A stretch of DNA of 64,000 nt from Carposina sasakii (GCA_014607495.2 CP053150.1:13226495-13290494); one strand, 5' to 3'; shown: positions 1 through 11,774, counted from the first letter of the stretch. The notes: generated by a model from the letters alone, not told the origin. Program-made: numbers and translations.

Positions 1-1052
1 TATTCAAAGCATCAAACAATTCGTATGAGTGAGGAACCGCCTCCAAAGAGATTAATCAAAGTAAAATGACTTACTATTCCTTCTTAAAAATAAAAAACTA
101 CACCTGTCAATTGATTACCTATAATTTGATATAAGGCAAAACGAATAAAATACCACGAACACAAAATGGACGCGACATAGAAAAATGCAATTTTGGGATA
201 TATGAGAATGAGAACCAATTACAGGCGTATATGCATTAAAAATACAAAATAAGTCTCAACGAACAAAAATTTTACAAGATGACACTTGAATATTCAATAA
301 AGATTCAATAGTTTTGAATTGTTTATTTAAACAGACAAAATGCGGGGAAAGATGGCATTTCTGGCATAATTTGCTTGTCAGCGAGACCGGAATAAGAATG
401 TCTTGTGCGATCTTGGTGTCAAAATTGAATATTTTTTAGAAGAGAAGGACTAACAAAGAGACATCATAAGAAACATAGAACGCCTTTGTAGCGTCAATAA
501 GTTGTTATGTGTGCATTTCTTCATAGGTTTTTCTTATTAGAAAACTTTGAATGAATTGTGAAACTATATTAGGTGTCCATATGCAGTGTAGGTAGGCAAT
601 ACGGCTAAAATGCTATTCGCTTAATATTATAGGCAGCATTTAATGTCAGAATTTGCTGTCAAAGAATCAGAAGAAACTCTGTCTGATTACGACACGTGTG
701 AAAGAATTGATATATGAGAAAAAATACTATGGGAGACACTTATATCATACCAAAGCGTACAATAAAGTACCCAAAAGTGGAGCATGACCTTTTGACCTTG
801 GAACCTTTTTACGTCTGTTTCCACAGTCTAGTTTGTTTGCCTGTGATCGAAACAAAGCTGTGTAATCTGACCACCATTGAACCATGCGGCTGACAACACC
901 GACTACGCCATTTCGGGATGCCACCACGGTTTTCAGTATCGATACTTGTTAGATTGAATAGGGACAATAAGGGCTTGTTTCCCATGCCTTCTTAACATAT
1001 GGACAGGCACAGTTATTAAAGATTTTGTCGCTTCCAGCAATTGATGACGTTT
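1..1052. other. AT-rich DNA without a recognisable gene
   Basis: No open frame here has a recognisable domain or a length above chance for this base composition, and I see no repeat with clear ends. It could be intron or intergenic DNA. Confidence 0.5.
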
Positions 1053-1107
1053 TCGACATTTTGTTTTTTCTGTAGTCCACGCGGACGGGGTCGCGGGCGT
1101 CCACTAG
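1053..1107 (+). mobile_element. 3' end fragment of a non-autonomous Helitron
   Basis: The segment carries the Helitron 3' end seen in full copies at 33861-34201, 42082-42425 and 61137-61459. It has the conserved run GACATTTTGTTTTTTCTGTA, then a GC-rich hairpin around GCGGACGGGGTCGCGGGCG, then CTAG followed by host T (CTRR-T rule). The 5' part is missing, so the copy is 5'-truncated. Confidence 0.75.
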
Positions 1108-1658
1108 TAAAGAATAAGAATTTACATGCAATATTTGCGAAATATGTCATTGATATAATTAAAGACCTTAATAATATTTTATTGTAACATATTGAGCAAA
1201 CAAATAATATTATATTTTACTTCGTGTAAAATACCTAATACCTTCTTTGATTTACAATAATTTGCGAAGTTTAGATTTAAATATGTTAGCTACTCACTAG
1301 GTAAGTAAGTAATTGCTTTTCCTATAATGTATCATTATTGTATAATGTACCTTTAATGTCACACATGCACCATACATCGCCAACCTAAACTTAATTGTGT
1401 GTCAAAAATGATATACGATGTCTCCAACCTAGCATCTGGATGGCAATTTAAATGTAAATTCGTCCCGATTTCCGTTCGAGAGTGTTAAATTAAAACACAG
1501 AATCGGCTTTAATTATCTCCACCGAGAAAAACGAATAAGTGGCTCGCTAAACTGCCTACTATTTAGCTGTTGTTAATTAAAAACGATCGGGATTACAAAG
1601 GAATCAAATATATGGAGACAGTTGATTGTAATGAAAGCAATGGTCTAATTTTAAAACC
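1108..1658. other. AT-rich intergenic or intronic DNA
   Basis: No coding signal or bounded repeat was recognised between the Helitron fragment and the hAT element. Confidence 0.45.
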
Positions 1659-1666
1659 CTCTAAAG

Positions 1667-2396
1667 CAGTGGTTCCCAATTAGTGGTACACGTACCCCCA
1701 GGGAAACGCAAGGTTGCATTAAGGGGTACGCGGCGCGTACCAAAATTACTATAAAATATTTATATGTGCAAAGAAAAACGTGCCCATTTGTCACATTAAT
1801 AAAACTGGCGTTCACTATGGGTGCGCCCACCACCGGGCCCTACACCCTCCACTGACCCTCCGATCTGATAACTCATAATTGCGACAACAGGCATTTGCAC
1901 TAACTACAATTCACAATGTGTTGGGTTTTATAGGTTCATAATAATTAGTGGTTTACTAATTTACTAATTTCTATAATCCTGAGGATGCCACGGTTGTTGG
2001 CGAAACATATGTAGATTATTTATCTAGTTTTTGATTTCGGAATAGTGCAATGTATCGTCTTGCATGCTAGGTGCTCGGGTCTGGTTTCTTATGGCGATTG
2101 TAGTTAGTGCAAGTGCCTGTTGTCGCAATTATGAGTTATCAGATCCGAGGGTCAGTGGAGGGTGTAGGGCCCGGTGGTGGGCGCACCCATAGTGAATGTT
2201 TGAACTTCCGAATTGTAACGCCTAATACAATTTCATTTATAAAACTGGCGTTCTCTGTCATCTTGTATTTTGATAGTAATAAATTCAAAATACATGATTT
2301 CATTTCTTAATTATTTATTGTTCCTGTAATAAGGGGTACGCGAGTTTGAGATCTTTCTTAGAGTGGTACGTAGAAAGAACTAATTGGGAACCACTG
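1667..2396. mobile_element. Non-autonomous hAT-type transposon with perfect 8-bp TSD
   Basis: The left end reads CAGTGGTTCCCAATTAGTGG and the right end is its reverse complement (AATTGGGAACCACTG). Both sides carry the same 8-bp target duplication CTCTAAAG (1659-1666 and 2397-2404). An 8-bp TSD with a CAGTGG..-type end is the hAT signature. A second similarity pair, AAGGGGTACGCG, lies just inside both ends. The 730-bp element encodes no transposase; its middle is occupied by a separate inverted-repeat insertion (1811-2196). Direct copies of TAAAACTGGCGTTC flank that insertion (about 1799 and 2239). Confidence 0.88.
1811..2196. repeat. Nested fold-back repeat with 100-bp arms inside the hAT element
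   Basis: The left arm 1811-1910 and right arm 2097-2196 are reverse complements with only a few mismatches. They are separated by about 186 bp of non-coding sequence. The arm contains CACCACCGGGCCCTACACCC, which recurs as a diverged copy at 63448-63510, and the inner half recurs weakly at 4016-4080. This fits a long-TIR MITE or fold-back element that inserted into the hAT copy. Confidence 0.8.
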
Positions 2397-2404
2397 CTCT
2401 AAAG

Positions 2405-3441
2405 GAAATAAATTTGCGCCGTTGCCGTAGTAGATTCGTAGTTCGTAGCACATGCTACGGGCAGAAGCGCCCGCACGGTCGAAATTGCATTTACTTTTAT
2501 ATTATTAAAAATAATACTGTTTTTATTACGCGAGTTACCTTTGTAAAAATTCACATTGTATAATTATAAAAAATATATACTATTTTTAATCCCGATGTTC
2601 GGGTTTACTTGAAATTTCAAGATTTGAATAAGAATCTACCTAGCGCTTTTTGCTGAAAGAAGCGATGGCGGTCGTCTATCTATAGAAAACACAAAACGAA
2701 AGCGGAAACAAAGTGAGAGTGGGTCACTAGTTTGAAATAATGAGGTGAAAAAATATCTCACCTATAAAATACGGTGAAGCAGACCTTTTGTACCGGGTTT
2801 GAATAGAGTCTACACTCCGCAGCAATATCTCTGTACTACCTACTGATGCTTTTTAAATAATTAAAATTTTCTATTACAGACAGATGTAAATTATTAGTAA
2901 AAATTGGTAATGCGACTTTAAAATATAAAGTAAAATAACATTGTGTTGACGACATAATAATGGGATGGTATAGATTTTATTTTTAGTATTACCTACCGAT
3001 ATGAAGCAAAATACTAATATTTGTAAAAATAAGGATATTATGACTTTGGGATAAGCTTATTTTGTGAACTTAATAATAGGTAACATTTTTGGGTAATATT
3101 ATTGGTTTATACCATGTATAAACAAAAATATCTATCATAATGATGAATAAGTGCCTATATCACTTCCTTCCTCTAATTAAATCTTCTAATACTTTAAAAA
3201 TTATATAGGAAAGTAACTTCTAAATAATTAAAAATTATTAACAAGAGACTGTGAGAGTAACGAAGCAGAAATAATTGGTGGGTATCATAATTTTATGTTT
3301 GAAGCAGAATTTATAATTTTAACATAACAACCAGAGTCCACTAGATACTTTGTTAGCATATAGGTATATTTTAATTTAAACAAAATTTTAGTTTTATATA
3401 CTTATTGGATTGTATCAGGCAATACTAATTCGGAAGTTTAA
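2405..3441. other. AT-rich DNA, no gene seen
   Basis: Long A/T runs with no supported frame, RNA gene or bounded repeat. Confidence 0.45.
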
Positions 3442-3655
3442 AGCCTCGAGCACACCGGATGCGTACGCGTACACGTAAGCGTAGACGTGCACGTACCTCT
3501 GAGTTGTAATGTATGGAACTGTATAGGCATGGGCAGACCGGATGCGTATGCGTAGACGTGAGCATAGACGTCAAGCGGTGACAGCTCCATACATTCAGAG
3601 GTACGTGTACGTCTACACTTACGTGCAAGCATACGCATCCGGTGTGCTCGAGGCT
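3442..3655. mobile_element. PIF/Harbinger-like MITE, copy 1 of 3
   Basis: The ends are AGCCTCGAGCACACCGG and its reverse complement, flanked by TAA on both sides (3439-3441 and 3656-3658). A 3-bp TWA target duplication is typical of PIF/Harbinger elements. The interior is dense in TACGT/ACGTA words and carries a second inverted pair around the centre. Sister copies with the end AGGCTCGAGC and TTA duplications lie at 14251-14441 and 49127-49345. There is no transposase; open frames inside are by-products of the repeated CGT words. Confidence 0.85.
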
Positions 3656-3699
3656 TAAATGCCCAAATGGTCTTTGTTCATCACCGCGTATGCAGAGTA

Positions 3700-3975
3700 C
3701 CAGCTATGTACGTAGTCTTCAGCCTATTACAGTCCACCGCTGAACATTGGCCTCCCTCAGAGCACGCCACAAGGCTACTGCCATGGGGGGCTTTTACCTA
3801 TAGTAAACACGCTGTGCAGGCGGGTTGGTGACCGCAGTCTGATTTTCGGACTATGTTGTCAGCACGGGAGACGCTGCTGCCCACTTCCCGGAAACCCTTA
3901 AACGCCTCATACCCAAAGGGAGGCATGGGACGGTACAAACTTTAAACTGCCGGCACCACGCGGCGCGCGGCATGT
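3700..3975 (-). repeat. Lepidopteran interspersed repeat with (GAT)n-type tail, minus-strand copy
   Basis: Its reverse complement aligns along most of its length with 59936-60190. The shared landmarks, in order, are GTGGTGCCGGCAG, a GGGTATGAGGCG segment, GTGGGCAGCAGCG, CAGACTGCGGTCACCAACCC and ATAGGCTGAAGA. The tail at 60170 turns into GATGATGATG, as at the 3' end of RTE-type LINEs or SINEs that use them. A shorter copy is at 14698-14826. No coding frame survives. The class is inferred. Confidence 0.65.
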
Positions 3976-4159
3976 ACGTACTTAGTGCATACTAGGAACC
4001 CGGAACTAAGTTCTCATCGCGATTGTGGTTGCCTGTGATCGCAATTATGAATTAGCAGATTCGAGGGTAAGCGAAGGAAATAGGTTTTTATGTATGACGC
4101 TGCAGAATAACTGGATATATAAGTATCACTTGATCGAATTTCGGTCCAGTACTTACAAA

Positions 4160-4214
4160 CATGGGCAAAATCATGAAGAAGCGAACCACTGGTTCGCTGC
4201 TTCATGGGCAAAAT
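4160..4214. repeat. 35-nt hairpin between 12-bp direct repeats
   Basis: Positions 4172-4206 fold into a 17-bp stem with one mismatch and a one-base loop (CATGAAGAAGCGAACCA against TGGTTCGCTGCTTCATG). CATGGGCAAAAT stands directly before it (4160-4171) and, overlapping the stem end, again at 4203-4214. No function is known to me. Confidence 0.6.
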
Positions 4215-7200
4215 GAATAAAATCTAAGTTTATATTTGAAAAAAAAAACGAGAGCTTGGAGCAAACACATTGCGTTTCGAACGAAAAACATTAATTAATA
4301 CGGCTCCAGTATTAGGTAGGTGTTCCCGAACGTTCTGGAAAACTTCAAAGCCTCTTAATTAGGGCCGAAAACTGCGGGGGAGGAGACCATTTGCCAACAT
4401 AAAGAGATGGGCGGCTTCGATATCTGCCCGACAAAGGGGCAGACCCTTTTATATAAAATAAAGGCGTTTTGTTGATCATAAACACAGTACAAGGTGTGAG
4501 TAATTAGTACTGGCCAAATTGAAGACCGCGATAAAATTTTACGAGAAAAGGTCTGTGTAGGTGTAGGTCGTTGTAGCCTACTGTATGTGCTTATACGGCA
4601 TAATATGTTTCAGCTCAGAATAAAGATTCATGCTTAACATTAAATATGTATAAGTTGACGAGAATCACAAACAAGTAGATAATTTTGTAAGTATGTGTGG
4701 TTTTTCAAGTTGATTTATAAAATAAGAGATTAGTTGACTAGTCAATATCCCTTAGTTAATTAGTTAGATATTCTCGAGTTCAAGTCAGTCATCAACCTGA
4801 CTTGAATGATAAGGTAAGGTTAATCTATGTCAAAGTGTAAGAAATGAGCGAAGTACTATATGCCTTAAGCATTTTAGTTCCAAGTCAAGGCTTACTTTAA
4901 AAGCATTGACTGAAAAATTTCGACGTAATCGACGTCTAATGCTATAATCAACCAAAACTTATTTAGCATGTGACATTTATGCTCGCTTTAAGTTCAGCGA
5001 GGGAAATATGAGTACATCGGCTTGGAAACTCATATAAACTCGACTCCATCAAATATTCACGTGAAACAAAGCGTTTATAAAATATGCATTCTACTGGCAA
5101 CATCTCTTGTTTCGCGTTTATCAGGGTACATAATTGTATTGTGTTCAACTACAGTAGAAATAATATTCAAGTTTTAACCTCGCTATGAAACTTATAACTT
5201 TTGCTGGCATTATGAAAATGTTTCACTCATTACTAGTGACTTGCTTGACGTACCTAAGCCTGTCAAATAACGTTGGCCTTTCATTTAACTACCAAATGTA
5301 TCCTTTGTTGCCCGAGTCACTACCTAATATTAGTAGGTATTTATAGATTTCTTACAGGCTGTAGTGTTTACATTAAATTCGCCTTTATACATAAACTTTT
5401 GTCGTAGTACAATACAATACAATAAATAAAATCAACACGAAGCACTAAAACGTAATGTAAAATAATTTAATTTTTTGAAAAATATTTTTTATCTCCCATT
5501 GATAAATGACTATTATCAAATAGGACAACTTGAAATAGACCCTTAATGTCAGCAAACAGTAACTGTAAATCTAAGGAGGTCGTAAATGTATCCGTTAGTC
5601 TCACGAAACAATTCTTCGCACGTTTCCCTTTTGTTTGAGAGCAATTAAACTGACCAGTGTTTGTTTCGTTTAACGGTGTTATTCCACAGAATCGCGAAGC
5701 AATATCTAAACAGTGGTTTTCTGAGACAAGGTCTAACGTTTTAAGCACTGTCTAAACAACTTCTATAGAAAACACATTTAGACCCATTCGATTCTGCCTG
5801 TGGCACTTAAACCTAAACATAAAATTAGTCCTACCTGTCCCTTTCTCTCTCAGCCATTTATGCTAAGAACGGAGAGGGATAGGCCTGACTTAAATTAAGT
5901 GTACGTTAAAGTGTGACGGTCAGAGTTGACAATATTGATATCAAATATGTGCATAACAAAGGTCCAGTTGTTTAATCAGTAGTCAAGCTTGTCATTGGTC
6001 AAAATACGTCACAGACTCTGTCGAGGAGATACCAAATCCCTGGTCTTCTTGTTAAATTTAGATAATTACCTAAAATTATGTTGAGAAGGTACATTCGTTC
6101 CATTCATTCATTACTGTTCCTTTCCAAACATACTTTTATGAATAATAAAAATTAACTGAAATAAAATTTTATTTTGTAATTTTTTTGTTAATATGTACCA
6201 GTAATATTAAGTAATAAGCATTTATATTATCACACATGTCTGAAACACCATTTTTTAATAGATCTTGCTTAGCGGTGAAGTGAAAAACGGAACGTATTTG
6301 TTCAGAGTGACGGTGATACGTTAGCGTAATCTATTCTATGATATAGTAGTAAATTATAGTTCAGATATTCCAAAAGCTGTGCAAAATATTGCTACTATAA
6401 TGCCTCGTTTTCCCTTTGTTGTTGTTATGGAAACCTTTTTGAAAAAAGTAAAAAAAATTGTCAGAAATTTTACGTTAAACAGGATTAAAACTATCCTTTT
6501 TATTTGACTATTTTTAAACCTTGTCTATACAGCGTCTCACTCTAGCTGGAATCTAAATACGTTTTTGTTTTTACTTAATAGATATTTTTAAAACAAGTGT
6601 TCAATTGTGTTCCAACAAGAGGATACCAAATTCCTGGCCTAGTAGCATGACCTGCGAAACACGATATGATAAACCGATTTATCGACATTAAGCCAGTCAA
6701 ATTACGATAAATATAGCCGCCATGTTGAATTTTGTATAAAGACTATACGATATCGTACGATACGATATCCACGATGCGTGGTCATGCTAGGGTCCAACTG
6801 TTTTGTAATGTCAAAGCTTAGGTTAAACAGGCTAAGCAGTGTCGTGTATCAGTTTTTAAACCAAGTCTGAACAGCATGTTATGGCTAAAAACGTTTTTGT
6901 AATAGAGATTTTTTAAATTGCGCTTTTGACAGCCTTCTAACTGTTTTGTAATAACACTGTAATTGTCTCTACAACACGAGTGCTATTTCCTTTAAACTAT
7001 ATATAGCGTAAAGAGTATTCTTGTGTCATATTTAGACAGAAAATTTTATAAGTTGTTGGCTTGTAGTATAAAATCACCACATAAAAAACTTATTAACTAA
7101 CTGAACTTCTGTTGACCGACACACCCACTACAATAATCGTGTCTGACTTTTATTTACGAGGAAAGGAGTATATTATCCTCGTGTTTCTAGAAAGACGTAT

Positions 7201-7585
7201 TTCACATGAAATTTCGAACCTTATTTGCTGGTAACAGAAGCCTTTTCAGTTCTATTTAGGATAAATAATACCTCCTTTCATGTGAGAACTTTATTTGTGC
7301 CGTGAAATTTAATTTCTTCCGCGGCTATCGCCAATTCTCGTGTTCTTTGTTTATAACATCTTCACTTTTAGAGAGGTACGAGTCCTTAATTCCTTATTTA
7401 TGTATGTAAAATGGTAATATCTCACCAAAAATGTTTTTTATTTGTAAAATAACATTGGTTACGCTGTCAACAAGTTTTCAAATATCATGTTGAGCACACC
7501 TTTTAAATCTTCTTTGCATGACCTATCTGTGCAAACTCTAAACTTGTGTTAAAAACGTTTATCAGTCGTTTCAATAGTTTGTATT
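4215..7585. other. Long AT-rich stretch without a supported gene
   Basis: The longest frame (93 codons, minus strand, 5467-5748) has no domain I recognise and no splice or start context that argues for it. Two short related segments sharing GATACCAAAT (about 6029 and 6623) hint at an old local duplication. A palindromic ATCGTACGATACGATATC cluster lies at about 6750-6770. Nothing else stands out. Confidence 0.4.
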
Positions 7586-7677
7586 AATGAGGGATTTTCT
7601 ATTAAAAGTAAAAAAAAATTGTACCTGGATTGATGGCGTGAGCGCATCATCTACCCTAATCCCCCCACCTCACCTCT
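7586..7677. repeat. Left arm of a ~90-bp inverted repeat around the retroelement fragment
   Basis: The arm begins AATGAGGGATTTTCT and ends in CCCCACCTCACCTCT. The right arm at 10081-10168 is its imperfect reverse complement, sharing also GATGGCGTGAG and CTACCCTAATCC. The two arms are 2.4 kb apart and enclose the primer-binding site, the small ORF and gag. They may be the TIRs of a DNA element that contains the retroelement. No clear target duplication was found. Confidence 0.7.
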
Positions 7678-8127
7678 CAACCAAAGACATCAATAGTTCC
7701 TAAGCACTTTAGATAGACACAGCAAAGCAGGCTATAGTGTGAAGAACACGTCCGACTAAAAATCGGTCCGCTAGGAAAGACAAAGATAGGTATAGCAGAT
7801 ACCTAAGCATTTATGCATCTCTGCTAAATAAGTATCTGTAGCATTTAATAATATGGGATGGGATGAAAGGCATATACAGGAGTACGGAGAAGGACATAGA
7901 CTACATTCTGTAGTTCACGCATATGAAGTCACGGGCAATAGTAGTCATTCATAAATTTAAGTTAGTAAAAAAAAAGTAGGTATCATCTCGTATTAAGATT
8001 ATAATATGATACTATTAACCCCATGTAGAAAAATCCAAATACATTTAACCAAAACTTAAAATCTATGGAGAGCCAGGCATTGCTAAGATTACTTGCTATG
8101 TATTTAACCTACTCGTATGCTACACCG

Positions 8128-8272
8128 TTGTAGTGTAGTAAGACCTTTATATTTCTTATTAAACTATCTGTTATAAAACCTATTGTATAATCTAATTAAA
8201 GGCAGTCTTTAAGCAGCATCAACGAGTATCATTTCACTCCTAGACTCCGCATCCCTACATGGCGACCCTGCC
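8128..8272 (+). mobile_element. Probable 5' LTR end and primer-binding site of a Ty3/gypsy-like element
   Basis: TGGCGACCCTGCC at 8260-8272 resembles the start of primer-binding sites of the TGGCGACC type (tRNA-Arg) used by many insect Ty3/gypsy elements. It directly follows ..CCCTACA, a plausible LTR 3' end (TG..CA rule). The LTR start at TGTAGTGTAG (8128) is a guess, since no 3' LTR is present for comparison. TTATAAAA at about 8171 could serve as a TATA-like signal. Small ORF and gag follow in order. Confidence 0.4.
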
Positions 8273-8408
8273 TATGTACGGCCGCGCGAGGACTCGCTAA
8301 GTTGCGTCAGAGTGTCGTGTCGGTCGACGAACTTCATTTGTTATTTCAATAATGAACAATTAACTTAAAATTTACTTCAAAAATACAAACTGTGTCAGTG
8401 ATGCATAA

Positions 8409-8717
8409 ATGAACAAAGTGTTTTATGTGAGAAAAAATATGGGAGGTTCTTCTTCAACACCTACCTCACCGGCAGTCAACCACGAAGATGTTTACACCCA
8501 GATTGGTCAGAAAAATTATATTAATCAACAATTAGCGGTGGAACATATCAGTCAAATTAATTGGTATATGTACATTTTGATGATTATACTTTCCGTCGTT
8601 TTGGCGTTTTTCATAATTCGCTACGTAAATGCGTGGTGTAACAAGAAAATTCAGCGTCGAGCCCAGGCCCAGATTTTAGAAATGCGAAATCTTAACAAGA
8701 AATCGGAGATGGTATAA
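8409..8717 (+). CDS. Small membrane protein ORF upstream of gag, retroelement-associated
   Basis: The 102-codon frame lies between the primer-binding site and gag. The second Met (8439) has the better start context (A at -3, G at +4) and gives a product beginning MGGSSSTP, which fits the N-myristoylation pattern (G2, S6). Counted from the first Met, residues about 52-73 form one hydrophobic membrane segment. It is followed by a basic, charged tail (NKKIQRRAQ). Predicted topology is therefore a lipid-anchored N terminus, one membrane pass and a short charged tail. I do not recognise the family. Its place suggests an accessory protein of this retroelement; an unrelated captured gene is also possible. 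The frame is uninterrupted although the downstream gag is truncated. Confidence 0.5.
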   Translation: MNKVFYVRKNMGGSSSTPTSPAVNHEDVYTQIGQKNYINQQLAVEHISQINWYMYILMIILSVVLAFFIIRYVNAWCNKKIQRRAQAQILEMRNLNKKSEMV

Positions 8718-9002
8718 ATCAGCGATTCTCACGATGGGGCAAGGAGACAATAAGGCAAGCACATCCGAATGAGTGTAAGTGCATTATCATAAAGTGCGGA
8801 AAATTTGTGAAAAAAAAATTATTAAGTGTTGGTGCATTTTTTAAAGTGTCATACAAGTGGTGCAATAACCAGAAATAAGAGATGAACAGTATTGGACAGA
8901 TCTAATTTACGTATATATATATATTTTAAACATATGTGGGTATGTACTTATTCTTATGTCTTATCATTTACTATTAGAGTTAATTATTATAAATGAGTAT
9001 AT

Positions 9003-10010
9003 ATGAGTATAAAAGTATGTTTACTCAATAAAAATTCGTTAAGGTATAACTTATGTACATTGATTATGACAGAAACTGTTACTGGTGATAGTACTTTACA
9101 GCAGTTTTATACACAGTTAAAAGATATTAGAGAATATTTGATTAAAATAGGCCCTAGTAGGAGACAGGGTAACATTGCTGTTGTAAAGCTTAATGAAGCG
9201 AAACCGATATATAAAAGTTATGAAGCATATGTTGAAATATTATGTAAACAAGTAGTATTAGGGTCTATAGAGCAAAGTGAAGTAATTTTAATTGATGAGA
9301 TAAGTGTAAAAATCACCAACTTATATAAGGAAATTGAAACCTTATGTTCAGATGCTGTATTAAAGAAATCCGAAACTAAAAATATATCAAAAATGGATTC
9401 TTTTGACCTAAAAACCGCTTTAAGTTTATTACCCATTATGATGGACGAAGAATCCAGTATAAAACAATTGATCGATGGTATTGACTATTACAATTCTGTA
9501 CTCTCGAAAACAGAATGTAAGACAAAATTAATAAATTTTATACTAAAAAGCAGACTTTCTATGTCAGCTAAATTAAAATTAAATACTGAATATTCTGCCG
9601 TCGACACTTTATTACAGGATATGAAAAGTAAATTGCTACCTCAAAAAGCAGCAACGGCAATTTTGGCAAAAATGCAATATTTAAAACAAACAGACCAATC
9701 TGTAAGCAATTTCGGTAAAGAGTTGTCAGAATTATTTGTAGACCTTACGATTTCGCAGGCCAATGGCGACCCGACAAGCTTTGGTATATTGAAGCCGTTG
9801 AACGAAAAAATGGCTATAAAAAGGTTTGCCGATGGACTACGGAATCGTAGGTTAAGCACTATTATTGCTGCCCGAAATTTCAGTTCTTTAAGTGATGCTA
9901 TACAAGCAGCCTTAGATGAGGAGGTCACCTCATCATCTATGAGTTCAGAAAACTTTAGAAAACCAACCGGATGGTTTATTGTCGGCTGTACACAGTCTGG
10001 GTGTGTGTAG
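9003..10010 (+). pseudogene. gag: Truncated gag of a Ty3/gypsy (errantivirus-like) retrotransposon
   Basis: The open frame codes for an insect gypsy-type Gag, the structural protein of the particle. It is rich in alpha-helix and Lys/Glu, with a late segment (LNEKMAIKRFADGLRN..) resembling the capsid C-terminal region of gypsy-family Gag proteins. The first ATG at 9003 adds 21 residues unlike the rest; the ATG at 9066 (MTETVTGDS) is the more likely start, giving about 314 codons. After about 9966 the protein sense stops abruptly and the last ~15 residues look like read-through into unrelated DNA. No nucleocapsid, protease, polymerase, integrase or 3' LTR follows, so this is a 5' fragment that cannot move by itself. 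Confidence 0.65.
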
Positions 10011-10080
10011 CTAGCTTTATTCGTCAGTGCACAGGTGCACAGTCTATTCGCGGAACTATTACATTATCCTTCGAGCTGGA

Positions 10081-10168
10081 AGAGGTGAGGTGGGAGGATT
10101 AGGGTAGGTGATGCACTCACGCCATCTATTTTTGACTGTTATTTTAACTTGTCAGAAAATCCCTCATT
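10081..10168. repeat. Right arm of the inverted repeat around the retroelement fragment
   Basis: Imperfect reverse complement of 7586-7677 (starts AGAGGTGAGGTGGG, ends AGAAAATCCCTCATT). The 70 bp between the gag break and this arm match nothing else in the window. Confidence 0.7.
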
Positions 10169-11774
10169 GTGACGTTCAAATCCATCGAGTATTTTCACGT
10201 TTGCTCTGAAACGATTGTGATGACAATTAAGTTTAAACTGCTTTTCAAACGTAAATAAAACTCGTCTTCTATTCAACGGTGCACTTCGCTGCGAATTTGC
10301 AAGGAGTTGCATCTGAGAGGCGAGCGAGTGCCGCTATGCATTATATCGTATCTCTTCTGTTTGTGTGAATAAAATGAGAGGGAAATATTTGAGTGGCAGG
10401 TTTTATTATGAGAAACATTTTAAAATAGTTTGAAATATTTGTTGTTAACAACTTAATAAATAGCAAAACAAAGAATAATAAGGAAAGAAAGATAAAATAA
10501 ATTAAGAACGGTACGACGACAGCTAGGTAGTACTAAAAAAAATCAAGCGTATCTTGTCCATCCATCTCCAAACCGGTATTGGCTCACCTTATGGGCCCAA
10601 CACTCATTCCCGCCACTATAACTTCTAAAAGCCAGTAACAACAGAGGCGATAAGAAATATGAAAGTGCATAGTAAATATCGGGACCTAATAAGAAACTAT
10701 AAAGTATTAAAACTAATAGAAACAATGTTGTCCATCTCCAAGATCACCTAAGCCAATTTATATTTTGACCTATAGCCGCAAACGTTATCATTATGCATAT
10801 GAATAAATGAATATTAATGGCTAGTCGAGTGGTGCATTCATGTGTATAATACGATAGGACACGCCCCTACGTACGCAAATGAAATGCAACGGAGAACTGT
10901 GAGTACTCCTCCAATACGTCCATACCTCCAGGCTTACGCAGTTTCAACTACCTCTCATCAAAGTCTACCCTTCACCGCGGAGACAATATTATCTTTGAAC
11001 TTTGTTAGAACATATCCAATATGTGTCGACTCCATGCTAATGTCTATAGCGTAACGTGATGTAGTTATGACGTCACAGTGACGGCTTCAGTCAGATAGCG
11101 TCTCGGGTATGGGCATCAATATGGTAATTTGTCATGATTGGAATAAGATGATCTTGGAGGCGGAGAGGGATGCACAGGTGTAGATTGGGTTACCTTATGC
11201 ATTCGAAAGTAGCTCTGCTCGGTACTCAAATTACAGGGAAAAAGTTGATTCTATTAATTGTTTTGCTCTAAAATATTTAAAAAAGTACTGTGACAGAGGA
11301 AGGTGGATGGACCAAACAATTATACACGTAATTATTGCGTCAACTCAACAAAGACTTACCTATTTCGTATTTATTTCTAAAGATAAAAACTCTTGAAACA
11401 TTATTTTAAATATTAATTAATTACTTTGTTGGCAGAAGTATCTATCCCTAGTAAAATGTGTCACAATTTATGTTGAAAATACTGAAACAGGTTTTTAGCT
11501 TAACGGACCACGAGTGAACAGCTGATATTAGCGAGACTATATTACCGCTCGGTTATCATCCCCGGGGGTTGCTTCGGGGTTGAACATTATGCGCTGTACT
11601 GTAATAAAATTAATTAAGTCTAGGTACCTACTATATTTTATTAAGCTGACCTTAAATAGATTACTTGTAATTATTTTGAAGGCTATATGTAATTAATAAT
11701 GGTGTTTACTAGACTTGGAACACCACCCCGTCATTGGAAATAAGTACGAGTAAAATAAATCTGCCTAGAAAATT
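10169..11774. other. AT-rich DNA, no gene seen
   Basis: No supported frame and no bounded repeat. A short GC-richer patch (10840-11050) gives a 70-codon frame without recognisable sequence. Confidence 0.4.

Noticed and set aside
5467..5748. 93-codon minus-strand frame
   Set aside because: No recognisable domain, no repeat or neighbour that supports it, and length still possible by chance.
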